Assembly (NCBI GenBank): GCA_017560705.1 | Contig: JAFZEK010000052.1 | Span: 1-8,074, forward strand | Origin: Bacteroidales bacterium | GTDB lineage: Bacteria; Bacteroidota; Bacteroidia; Bacteroidales; P3 | Direction of reading: 5' to 3' | DNA: 8,074 nucleotides | In this document: positions 1 through 5,420 of the stretch, one piece after another | Position numbering within the stretch: the stretch's first letter is position 1 | How the letters are laid out: each line of letters begins with the position of its first letter | Notes under the pieces: model-generated | What the model was told of the DNA's origin: nothing | Seen by the model: the letters and a program-made list of their open reading frames with translations, nothing else | The model's database searches: none | Position numbers and translations under genes: made by a program

Positions 1-149
1 AGATAAATAAACTATTTGATGCTCTTTCGAAACTTCCCAACAAATGGGTGCCGGCAACCGACGAAAACGGAAACCCGGTGGACTGTAGAATGGTATTTGA
101 TATACGTTTGGTGGATAAGAAGTTAAAAGGAGAAATAAATGTGTACTAG
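1..149 (+). CDS. C-terminal fragment of a probable TonB-family protein (partial)
   Basis: The frame starting at base 3 is open from the left edge to a TAG at 147-149 and gives 48 residues. The stretch LPNKWVPATDENGNPVDCRM, followed by VFDIRLV, resembles the end of TonB C-terminal domains in Bacteroidetes. There a 'LPKWxPG..NGKPV' segment leads into an amphipathic beta strand and a short tail. TonB carries energy from the inner-membrane ExbB/ExbD complex to outer-membrane receptors. Everything upstream is outside the window, so I cannot tell whether this is a classical TonB, a BlaR/M56-peptidase fusion or another protein with this domain. The usual glycine after 'WxP' is an alanine here. The assignment rests on about 30 residues recognised by eye. 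No clear terminator follows the stop; the TCGA repeat array starts 15 bases later. Confidence 0.5.
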   Translation, partial: INKLFDALSKLPNKWVPATDENGNPVDCRMVFDIRLVDKKLKGEINVY

Positions 150-164
150 AACTCTGAGAATTAT

Positions 165-346
165 AGTTGACTCTTCGAGATATAAGTAGTCGACTGCGAG
201 AAAACTGATAATCGACTATTTGGACTATAAACACTCGATTGCTTGGGGTACAAATAGTCGATTGTTTGACTAGTAAATACTCGAGCAGTTGAGTAGTGAA
301 TACTCGACTGTGTTTTGGAGACTAATCGAAGGATGTTATAGAATGA
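165..346. repeat. Degenerate 22-23 bp tandem array with a TCGA core
   Basis: TCGA occurs at 190, 212, 235, 258, 281, 304 and 326, with spacings of 22, 23, 23, 23, 23 and 22 bases. One more unit starts at 165, where the core is TTGA at 167, again 23 bases from the next. Units begin at 165, 188, 210, 233, 256, 279, 302 and 324. The core region follows A(G/C/A)TCGA(C/T)T; the copy at 188-195, AGTCGACT, is a perfect palindrome. Unit tails share a looser pattern of TTG followed by an AGTAAAT-like end, clearest at 256-278 and 279-301. The last unit is weak. There are no unique spacers, so this is not a CRISPR array. It may be a set of binding sites spaced about two helical turns apart, or simply an old tandem duplication. 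Confidence 0.8.
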
Positions 347-520
347 TTGTAATAAATGTACGGAGTGTAATTTAGACTCAAAAAATGGTGCTACGGTGAG
401 GCTAGGAGCAAGGGAGCAAAAATGGGCAGATTTGGGTTGTAGAAATAGTGCTTTTGGTTTCGTGTTCAGCAGCTTTTTGGAGGGCAAAAACGATGGTGAA
501 TAATTTTTTTTGCCAATAAA

Positions 521-552
521 TTTCAACAATTCAAAATTTATACGTACATTTG
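521..552 (+). promoter_or_regulatory. Bacteroidetes-type promoter for the OmpA/TPR lipoprotein
   Basis: TACATTTG at 545-552 matches the Bacteroidetes -7 element TAnnTTTG exactly. Twenty bases upstream, TTTC at 521-524 is a three-of-four match to the -33 element TTTG. Transcription would start near 559, leaving a leader of about 205 nt before the ATG at 764. No better promoter was seen closer to the gene. Confidence 0.55.
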
Positions 553-587
553 CAATTCGGTATAAACGAAATACATTGAAGCACGAA

Positions 588-651
588 GGCCCTATTTTAC
601 TGAGTTAAAGATTTGGCTATTAGTAATATGTTGTAGGTTCAATATAGGGTT
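588..651 (+). other. Possible long-range stem in the lipoprotein leader
   Basis: GGCCCTAT at 588-595 can pair with ATAGGGTT at 644-651: six Watson-Crick pairs plus two G·U pairs, enclosing about 48 nt. It lies inside the predicted 205-nt leader. No riboswitch class was recognised. A stem this short with a loop this large could arise by chance. Confidence 0.2.
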
Positions 652-763
652 TGGAGTATTACTTTTTGTCACTTTAAAGGGTGCAAAAATGTGTTTTGTT
701 TGTTCTTAAGAGCAAAAAGAATGGAAACATTATATATACTAGAAATAAAAAAATAATACAAAT

Positions 764-2596
764 ATGAAGAAGACGATTTTATCATTGTTGTTTGTTCCTC
801 TTCTGTTAGCTGGATGTGGAGGACTTTCAAAAATGGCAAAAAACAGTAGCACTGTGCACTATCAGCCAACTCCTAATCCAATGGAAACAATGGATGGAAA
901 AGTGCAAGTAAAATTTGCAGGTTCTATTCCCGCAAAGTTTTTCGATAAGAATGTGGCTGTATTTATGCAACCTATCTTGGAATGGAAAGGTGGTAGCTTA
1001 CAACTAAACCCTATCACTTTGAAGGGCGAAAAGGTTGAAGGTGATGGTATTACCATTAACTACGAAAACGGTGGTCGTTTTGTGTATGCTGACGAGGTAG
1101 ACTTTAAACCAGGAATGGAATTGGCTAAACTTGTTTTGGCTCCAATTGGTTATAACTGTTCTGAAACCGACGACGAATGCGTATACTCGCAAGACCTAGT
1201 GCAAAAGTTCAAAACTAAAGTTTTTGATACTGTTATCATTGCCGACGGAGTTTGCAACACTTCGGCTTTGGTGTCTATTATTGGTGCTATTTCTATTGCT
1301 CCTACTAATTATGACAAAACTAAGGGTGTGGCTGAAACTGTGGATATTTACTATCCTACTGGAAGTTCCACTGCTGATTGGAACTTTTATGTAAACAAAA
1401 AGTTCAACTCTAAAATGAATTACGAAACTTTGAAAGACGTGATTTTGCGTGACGGTATGCCTAAGCAAATAAACGTTACCGGTTGGTCTTCTCCTGAAGG
1501 TGAAGAAACTGCCAACGTAGACCTTTCAAAGAAAAGAGCTGAAGATGGTATCATGTTGTCAAACCAATTGTTGGATGACGTTATATCTCAAATGGCTGCT
1601 CGTGCTAACATTAAAGAAAGAGATTATCCTTATTACAAACACAAATTGTTGAAAGAAGTTGTTATTACTTCTACAGCTGCCGGTGAAGACTGGACTCACT
1701 TTGTAACAATGGTTGAAAACTCTTCTATAGAAGACCGTAATGCTATCATCAACGTTGTTGAAACTCAAAGAAACGTGGTGAAGAGAGAACAAATGATACG
1801 CAATATGTCGTTGATTTATCCTGAATTGGAACGCGACATCTTCCCTGATTTGCGTCGTGCTCAAATAGCATTGTACTATCCATTGGCTCGCAAAACTGAC
1901 CAAGAATTGGCTAAGATAGCTACATTGTATCCTCAAGATCTTACTTTCGAAGAGTTAATGTATGCTGCTTATATCAACCACAATTATACATCAAAATTGA
2001 AAATGTATAAATGGGCTACTGAAAACCACAGCAAAGAATGGTCGGCTTGGAGCAACGCTGGTGCTGCTGCTTTCAAATTAGAAAACTTTAGCGAAGCTGA
2101 AAGATTCTTGAACGTGGCTAAACAAATGGAACCTAACAATCCTGATGTATTGAACAATCTTGGTTTGTTGGCTTTGGCAAAAGGTGATTTCTCTTTGTCG
2201 GAATATTACTTCAACGAAGCTATTAATTTTGGTAGCAGAGAAGCTGAAGATAACTTGCCTATACTTTACTTGAAACACGGTGATTATGAAAAGGCTCTTG
2301 ACTTGTTGAAAACAAAACAATGTACATACAATTTGGCTTTCGCTCAATTGATGACAGAAAACACTAGTGGTGCTATTCGTACTTTGGACTGCTGCTTGGA
2401 GCAAACTCACGAAGTGGCTTACCTAAGAGCTGTTTGCTATGCTCGCTTAGATGATTTAGCTGGCGTGCTAGAAAACTTGAAATATGCTTGCGACGAAGAA
2501 CCTCTTATCTACAAGCCTAAAGCTGTTCTTGATATAGAATTTAGAAAATATTGGGACAACCCTGATTTCAAGGAAGTAGTAAAGAGATTTGAATAA
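764..2596 (+). CDS. OmpA-like/TPR outer-membrane lipoprotein
   Basis: The 610-residue product begins with a lipoprotein signal peptide: KK, a hydrophobic core, and lipobox LLAGC with Cys18 as the lipidated residue. CGGLSK follows; it lacks the acidic residues of known Bacteroidetes surface-export signals, so a periplasm-facing lipoprotein is more likely (inference). Residues 45-130 are beta-rich. Residues 194-374 look like a divergent OmpA-like domain: a first strand near ETVDIYYP (191-198), then INVTGWSSPEGEE and NVDLSKKRAE (236-260), a helical insertion of about 100 residues, and a closing strand near LRRAQIALYYP (363-373). Residues 424-600 contain TPR-like helix pairs, for example WSNAGAAAFKLENFSEAERF and NNLGLLALAKGDFSLSEYYF. 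From memory, Bacteroides genomes encode similar lipoproteins of about 600 residues whose function I do not know. The gene is monocistronic, between its own promoter and terminator. The ATG at 764 has an A-rich upstream region and no Shine-Dalgarno sequence. Confidence 0.85.
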   Translation: MKKTILSLLFVPLLLAGCGGLSKMAKNSSTVHYQPTPNPMETMDGKVQVKFAGSIPAKFFDKNVAVFMQPILEWKGGSLQLNPITLKGEKVEGDGITINYENGGRFVYADEVDFKPGMELAKLVLAPIGYNCSETDDECVYSQDLVQKFKTKVFDTVIIADGVCNTSALVSIIGAISIAPTNYDKTKGVAETVDIYYPTGSSTADWNFYVNKKFNSKMNYETLKDVILRDGMPKQINVTGWSSPEGEETANVDLSKKRAEDGIMLSNQLLDDVISQMAARANIKERDYPYYKHKLLKEVVITSTAAGEDWTHFVTMVENSSIEDRNAIINVVETQRNVVKREQMIRNMSLIYPELERDIFPDLRRAQIALYYPLARKTDQELAKIATLYPQDLTFEELMYAAYINHNYTSKLKMYKWATENHSKEWSAWSNAGAAAFKLENFSEAERFLNVAKQMEPNNPDVLNNLGLLALAKGDFSLSEYYFNEAINFGSREAEDNLPILYLKHGDYEKALDLLKTKQCTYNLAFAQLMTENTSGAIRTLDCCLEQTHEVAYLRAVCYARLDDLAGVLENLKYACDEEPLIYKPKAVLDIEFRKYWDNPDFKEVVKRFE

Positions 2597-2625
2597 TAAA
2601 ATGAGTATATAATCTGTTTACATAT

Positions 2626-2672
2626 AAAAGAAATCCGAGAGAAGAAATGCCTTTTATCGGATTTCTTTTTTT
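2626..2672 (+). terminator. Intrinsic terminator of the OmpA/TPR lipoprotein gene
   Basis: Bases 2626-2638 (AAAAGAAATCCGA) pair perfectly over 13 bp with 2657-2669 (TCGGATTTCTTTT) around an 18-base loop. The T-run extends to 2672. The structure lies 30 bases after the stop codon at 2594-2596. Confidence 0.9.
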
Positions 2673-2805
2673 ATCATTATAGAGCAGCCTGAAAATTGTG
2701 GAAAAGGTGCTTGGCTCCGAGGTTGTAGGGATGATAATGATAGTGTAAGCAGAGTTTTAAACACTTGAAAATCTATTATATAAAATAAAATCTAGGAAAA
2801 GAATC

Positions 2806-2834
2806 GTTGTCATTGGATATTTTTTGTATCTTTG
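2806..2834 (+). promoter_or_regulatory. Bacteroidetes-type promoter for the LRR surface protein
   Basis: TATCTTTG at 2827-2834 matches TAnnTTTG exactly and is followed by C and A. The same TATCTTTGCAA string occurs in the pyruvate kinase promoter. A possible -33 element is GTTG at 2806-2809, with a 17-base spacer that is slightly short. The start would be near 2841, giving a leader of about 147 nt. Confidence 0.65.
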
Positions 2835-2856
2835 CAAGACGAAAAAGAACTTCTTT

Positions 2857-2913
2857 ATGAGTGTTTTTTATCAAGGAGTGTGCTTAATAGCTAAAATATT
2901 AATAGCTGAATAA
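2857..2913 (+). CDS. Possible 18-codon leader peptide
   Basis: An ATG at 2857 opens an 18-codon frame (MSVFYQGVCLIAKILIAE) that stops at TAA 2911-2913, inside the predicted leader of the LRR gene. It is not enriched for one amino acid as classical attenuator peptides are. It has no strong ribosome binding site. Its end falls within the loop of the inverted repeat at 2888-2927, so translation could affect folding of that hairpin. A chance frame of this length is quite possible. Confidence 0.2.
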   Translation: MSVFYQGVCLIAKILIAE

Positions 2914-2927
2914 AAGACTTTTAGCTA
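2888..2927 (+). repeat. 9 bp inverted repeat in the LRR gene leader
   Basis: TAGCTAAAA at 2888-2896 pairs perfectly with TTTTAGCTA at 2919-2927 around a 22-base loop. TTAATAGCT also occurs twice in direct orientation, at 2884-2892 and about 2899-2907, so AGCT motifs cluster here. No T-run follows, so this is not a terminator. It could be an operator or a leader hairpin. Confidence 0.45.
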
Positions 2928-2987
2928 GATACTAGCGGCCTTGAAAATTAGAATAGAAAAAATAGGTAAAAGTAAACTATATCATAT

Positions 2988-4892
2988 ATGAAAACTGATT
3001 TAGAAAGCAAGAATAGGACTATTAATTCCTTAAAGACAGCGGTGGCTAAAACTTTGAAATCTAAGGTTAAAGTTTTGGGATTTTTGCTAGTTTTTGTGTT
3101 CCCATATAGCTGTAAAGCACAATTGTTTTACGATTTTGTAGATACATGTGGTCCGGGAAAGGTAATGTATTATAGTGTGACATCGGATGTGGAGCCTTAT
3201 ACTGTAAAAGTTTTTGGCGGTTACGATACTACAGGTCACCTCGTTATACCCGACACTGTAAGGAGTTCAAATATTCTGTACTCTGTGACATCTATAATGC
3301 AGATGGCATTTTATGGGGATAGAGGATTGATTTCAGTAGAGATACCTCAAAGTATAAGAGAAATAGAGCGTTTAGCTTTTGGTAATTGTGCAGGTCTTAC
3401 TTCAGTTACGTGGAATGCTCAAGAGGTATTACCATTTGAACCTGGTACCTATCATCCGTTTCATGGTTGTACAGGATTGGCTAATCTTACCTTTGGAGAA
3501 CAAGTGAGGATTGTTCCAGATTATGCTTTTTATGGTCTACCATTGGCTCGAGTAACTTTTTCCAACAATATAACTAACATAGGTAGGAGTGCTTTCGAAA
3601 ATTGTAGTTCGTTGTTGATGGTAAATATCCCTAATTCAGTTTTGACTATAGGAAGTTATGCTTTTGCATGGTCGGGTTTGTCGTCGGTTATTGTGCCAAA
3701 CTATTTAAGAAAGCTGGATACTGCAACTTTTTATTCTTGCGACCAATTGTCATCCGTAGTTTTGGGTAGCTCGCTAGATACTATTGCTGATTTAGTTTTT
3801 GCACAATGTCCTAATTTGAGGTCGGTGCTGTTTGAAAATTCGTTGAAGCATATAGGAAAAACTGCTTTTGCAGCTTCGTCTATAGAGGTATTGAACTTGC
3901 CAGCTTCATTAAAAACTATTGATGACTATGCTTTTGCACGTTGCGATAGTTTAAGAACGTTGAATTTTGGTTCGTCGTTGCTAACTATAGGAAATTATGC
4001 TTTTGCTGATTGCGATACTTTGTCTACAGTTGTTATCCCCAATTCTGTTAAGCAGATAGGTAATAGTGCATTTTGGAATTGTAGGTCTTTGGATTCGCTA
4101 GTTTTGGGTTTTTCGTTAGAGACTATTGGCGAAAGTGCATTTGAAGAATGTAGCAGTATGCGTACTGTAAAGATAGGGAATTCGCTTACAACTATAGGTA
4201 AAAGAGCTTTTTATGGTTGTTCTATGCTTAAGTCGCTAATTATTCCACCTTTGGTGACATCTATTGGCGATTGGGCTTTTGCTTATTGTAATTCATTGGA
4301 ATATGTAACAGCCAAGCCCGGAACGCCTCCTACCGTGGATGTGAACACTTGGGGAATATCGATACAAACACCTCTTTATGTTCCTTGTAGTAAATATAAT
4401 GATTATGCAGAAGCTGAATATTGGAAAGAGTTTGTCAACATAGAGGAACGTCCTGTGGATTATACGATTGTTTTGAATGCGAATAATCCATCTCATGGCA
4501 AGGTCGTTTATAACTGTCCAACTTCCTCAATAGAAGCAGTGCCAAGTGAATGGAGATATTTTGTAAAATGGGAAGATGGGAATACTCAAAATCCTAGACA
4601 CGTAGTAATAACCTCTGATACTATGTTTACTGCAATATTTGAGATAGGAATGGGTGCAAATGAGCCTATGGCGTTAAGGTCTTTGAAGTTCTATCCTAAT
4701 CCTACAAATGGTGTTGTTTCTTTCAATAGAGATGATATTCAAAAAGTGGAAGTGATGGATCTTAACGGAAAATTGTTGGATGTGCAAGAATATTCGACCT
4801 CTGTAGATTTCTCTAATTTGTCGTCTGGAACATATATTTTGAGAATAAGTACTCCTGATGGTATTGCTGTCCGAAAATTGATAAAGAAATAA
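2988..4892 (+). CDS. BspA-type leucine-rich-repeat protein with T9SS sorting domain
   Basis: The 634-residue product is a predicted secreted, cell-surface protein. Residues 1-44 form a signal peptide with an unusually long basic n-region, hydrophobic core VLGFLLVFVFP (29-39) and likely cleavage after SCKA (44). Residues about 97-440 carry 14 TpLRR/BspA-type (LRR_5) repeats, recognised by 'xIGxxAFxxCxxLxxVxIPxS'. The AF-like pairs (sometimes TF or VF) near 107, 130, 180, 202, 225, 247, 270, 293, 315, 338, 361, 384, 407 and 430 are 22-23 residues apart, with one 50-residue gap. A cap containing TPLYVPC (461-467) follows. Residues 493-552 resemble an InlB B-repeat/Flg_new-type module ('WEDGNTQNPRHVVITSDTMFTAIF'). 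Residues 566-634 are a T9SS type A sorting domain: LKFYPNPTNG, then VEVMDLNGKLL, then LSSGTYILRI and KLIKK. BspA-type proteins often bind host or matrix proteins; the ligand here is unknown. The promoter is at 2827-2834. Confidence 0.93.
   Translation: MKTDLESKNRTINSLKTAVAKTLKSKVKVLGFLLVFVFPYSCKAQLFYDFVDTCGPGKVMYYSVTSDVEPYTVKVFGGYDTTGHLVIPDTVRSSNILYSVTSIMQMAFYGDRGLISVEIPQSIREIERLAFGNCAGLTSVTWNAQEVLPFEPGTYHPFHGCTGLANLTFGEQVRIVPDYAFYGLPLARVTFSNNITNIGRSAFENCSSLLMVNIPNSVLTIGSYAFAWSGLSSVIVPNYLRKLDTATFYSCDQLSSVVLGSSLDTIADLVFAQCPNLRSVLFENSLKHIGKTAFAASSIEVLNLPASLKTIDDYAFARCDSLRTLNFGSSLLTIGNYAFADCDTLSTVVIPNSVKQIGNSAFWNCRSLDSLVLGFSLETIGESAFEECSSMRTVKIGNSLTTIGKRAFYGCSMLKSLIIPPLVTSIGDWAFAYCNSLEYVTAKPGTPPTVDVNTWGISIQTPLYVPCSKYNDYAEAEYWKEFVNIEERPVDYTIVLNANNPSHGKVVYNCPTSSIEAVPSEWRYFVKWEDGNTQNPRHVVITSDTMFTAIFEIGMGANEPMALRSLKFYPNPTNGVVSFNRDDIQKVEVMDLNGKLLDVQEYSTSVDFSNLSSGTYILRISTPDGIAVRKLIKK
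4680..4889 (+). other. T9SS type A C-terminal sorting domain of the LRR protein
   Basis: The last 70 residues show the order usual for this signal: a YPNP motif after a short linker, a strand with V(E)VMDLNGK, a variable loop, LSSGTYILRI, and a basic tail ending KLIKK. In known systems this domain directs the folded protein through the T9SS outer-membrane channel and is removed by PorU, which attaches the cargo to A-type LPS. PorU is encoded 2.1 kb away in the same window. Confidence 0.88.
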
Positions 4893-4970
4893 TTTTGAGC
4901 GTGGATAAGATTATATCTATATAAAGGATTTATATGAGGCAACTTCTAAGAATTCCATATTTCGGATAAA

Positions 4971-5165
4971 CAAAAGAGTGTTCTTTGAAACTTTTGCGTG
5001 GTTGACTTCGTCGATGTTGCTATCGCTCGAAATAGCTAATGCTTAGGCATTGCTCTTTACTCGCTTAATCGCAACGTTTGTGTTTCTTGCCGAAATCTTT
5101 CTATTTCTTTTGGGGTCGTATAGCCCGCTATGATGGGTCAAAAGAAAGTAGAAATCTTTCTAGCA
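4971..5165. repeat. Structured, probably dispersed repeat element
   Basis: Composition changes here, and the block is packed with secondary structure. Arm 5016-5042 and arm 5047-5075 form a long imperfect hairpin closed by the loop TTAG: GTTGC at one end pairs with GCAAC at the other, and AATGC/GCATT closes the tip. A second hairpin pairs 5104-5112 with 5139-5147. Both strands contain long open stretches interrupted by one stop, for example SSDSNIDEVNHAKVSKNT in the minus-strand reading. Such half-coding character is typical of interspersed repeats rather than genes. I have an impression of similar text in other Bacteroidales intergenic regions, but I cannot check it. Boundaries are approximate. 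Confidence 0.5.
5092..5162. repeat. Inverted-repeat hairpin flanked by 12 bp direct repeats
   Basis: GAAATCTTTCTA occurs identically at 5092-5103 and 5151-5162. Between them lie 47 bases whose ends are inverted: TTTCTTTTG at 5104-5112 pairs with CAAAAGAAA at 5139-5147, leaving a 26-base loop that contains TAGCCCGCTA. A short inverted-repeat insert between direct repeats looks like a miniature transposable element with a target duplication. However, the direct repeat also extends the stem partly on the left side, so it may just be part of the larger repeat. Confidence 0.6.
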
Positions 5166-5188
5166 AAATTCCACAAATCACTAGCTCA

Positions 5189-5206
5189 GCAATTTTTAGA
5201 AATTGC
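5189..5206. repeat. Perfect 7 bp hairpin with TTAG loop
   Basis: GCAATTT at 5189-5195 pairs with AAATTGC at 5200-5206 around TTAG, the same loop sequence as the large hairpin at 5016-5075. No T-run follows directly, so a terminator role is unlikely. Confidence 0.5.
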
Positions 5207-5220
5207 CATAAAAAACTACT

Positions 5221-5260
5221 CAAGAGGGTTGAACAAAAAGCTGTTTAATCCTCTTGTTTA
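5221..5260 (+). terminator. Possible terminator hairpin with two G·U pairs
   Basis: CAAGAGGGTTGAACA (5221-5235) pairs with TGTTTAATCCTCTTG (5242-5256). In RNA all 15 positions pair, two of them G·U, around a six-base loop. TTTATTATT follows on the plus strand. On the minus strand the stem is followed by AGTAGTTTTTTATGG, so termination could work both ways. This is the best candidate for the end of the LRR transcript, about 330 nt past the stop codon, because nothing closer was found. Confidence 0.5.
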
Positions 5261-5345
5261 TTATTCACCTTTTTGATGACATAATACTGTAAAATGAGAA
5301 AAAAAACGAATGATTTGAATCTGAAGTATAGGGGAGACGTAGTAT

Positions 5346-5394
5346 TAGAAAAGTAAACAGCCGTATGTTCTTTTGATAAGACATACGGCTGTTT
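5346..5394 (-). terminator. Intrinsic terminator of pyruvate kinase
   Basis: AAACAGCCGTATGT (5355-5368) and ACATACGGCTGTTT (5381-5394) form a perfect 14 bp stem with a 12-base loop, 27 bases after the pyruvate kinase stop codon. Read on the minus strand, the stem is followed by the T-rich ACTTTTCTAAT, with T's also at the base of the stem. The plus-strand side is less T-rich, so the minus-strand direction is preferred. Confidence 0.8.
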
Positions 5395-5420
5395 GCGTTA
5401 ATGTATAGCTTGTATTGCTT

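Larger units (their letters stand above)
150..763. other. Intergenic region with repeat array and long leader
   Basis: This 614-base gap contains the TCGA tandem array (about 165-346), a stretch of about 170 bases without recognisable structure, a promoter near 545-552 and a leader of about 205 nt for the downstream lipoprotein. Bases 483-490 and 507-514 (GGCAAAAA and TTTTTGCC) can pair, but most of the T-run lies inside the stem, so it is a poor terminator. A 122-codon open frame on the minus strand (161-529) has no recognisable protein character. It crosses the 23 bp array, whose period is not a multiple of three, so I do not call it a gene. Confidence 0.7.
2597..2987. other. Intergenic region between the lipoprotein and LRR genes
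   Basis: This 391-base gap holds the terminator at 2626-2672, about 150 AT-rich bases without recognised features, a promoter ending at 2834, and a leader of about 147 nt that contains an 18-codon open frame and a 9 bp inverted repeat. No larger gene is supported on either strand. Confidence 0.7.
4893..5420. other. Intergenic region between convergent LRR and pyruvate kinase genes
   Basis: This 528-base gap between two convergent genes contains about 80 AT-rich bases, a structured block that looks like a dispersed repeat (about 4971-5165), two further hairpins (5189-5206 and 5221-5256), about 100 featureless bases, and the pyruvate kinase terminator (5355-5394). No intact gene is seen. The block at 4971-5165 is visibly richer in G and C than its surroundings. 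Confidence 0.7.

Noticed and set aside
165..346. CRISPR array
   Set aside because: Units are contiguous and degenerate, with no conserved repeat alternating with unique spacers and no cas genes in the window.
483..514. Terminator for the TonB-like gene
   Set aside because: The only pairing is A/T-rich, uses up the T-run in its stem, and lies more than 330 bases after the stop codon.
161..529. 122-codon open frame on the minus strand as a gene
   Set aside because: It crosses the 23 bp array, its product has no recognisable fold or signal, and it has no supporting promoter. Ser/Thr-rich AT-biased sequence explains it.
862..2410. Several minus-strand frames opposite the lipoprotein gene
   Set aside because: They lie antisense to a clear lipoprotein/TPR gene and show no domain character.
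3108..3119. Lipobox at Cys42 of the LRR protein
   Set aside because: The residues before it are PYSC, without the Leu and small residues of a lipobox. Cleavage after SCKA fits a normal T9SS cargo signal.
4972..5130. Broken hydrophobic gene within the structured block
   Set aside because: Both strands have similar open stretches and hairpins explain the sequence, so there is no evidence for a former protein.
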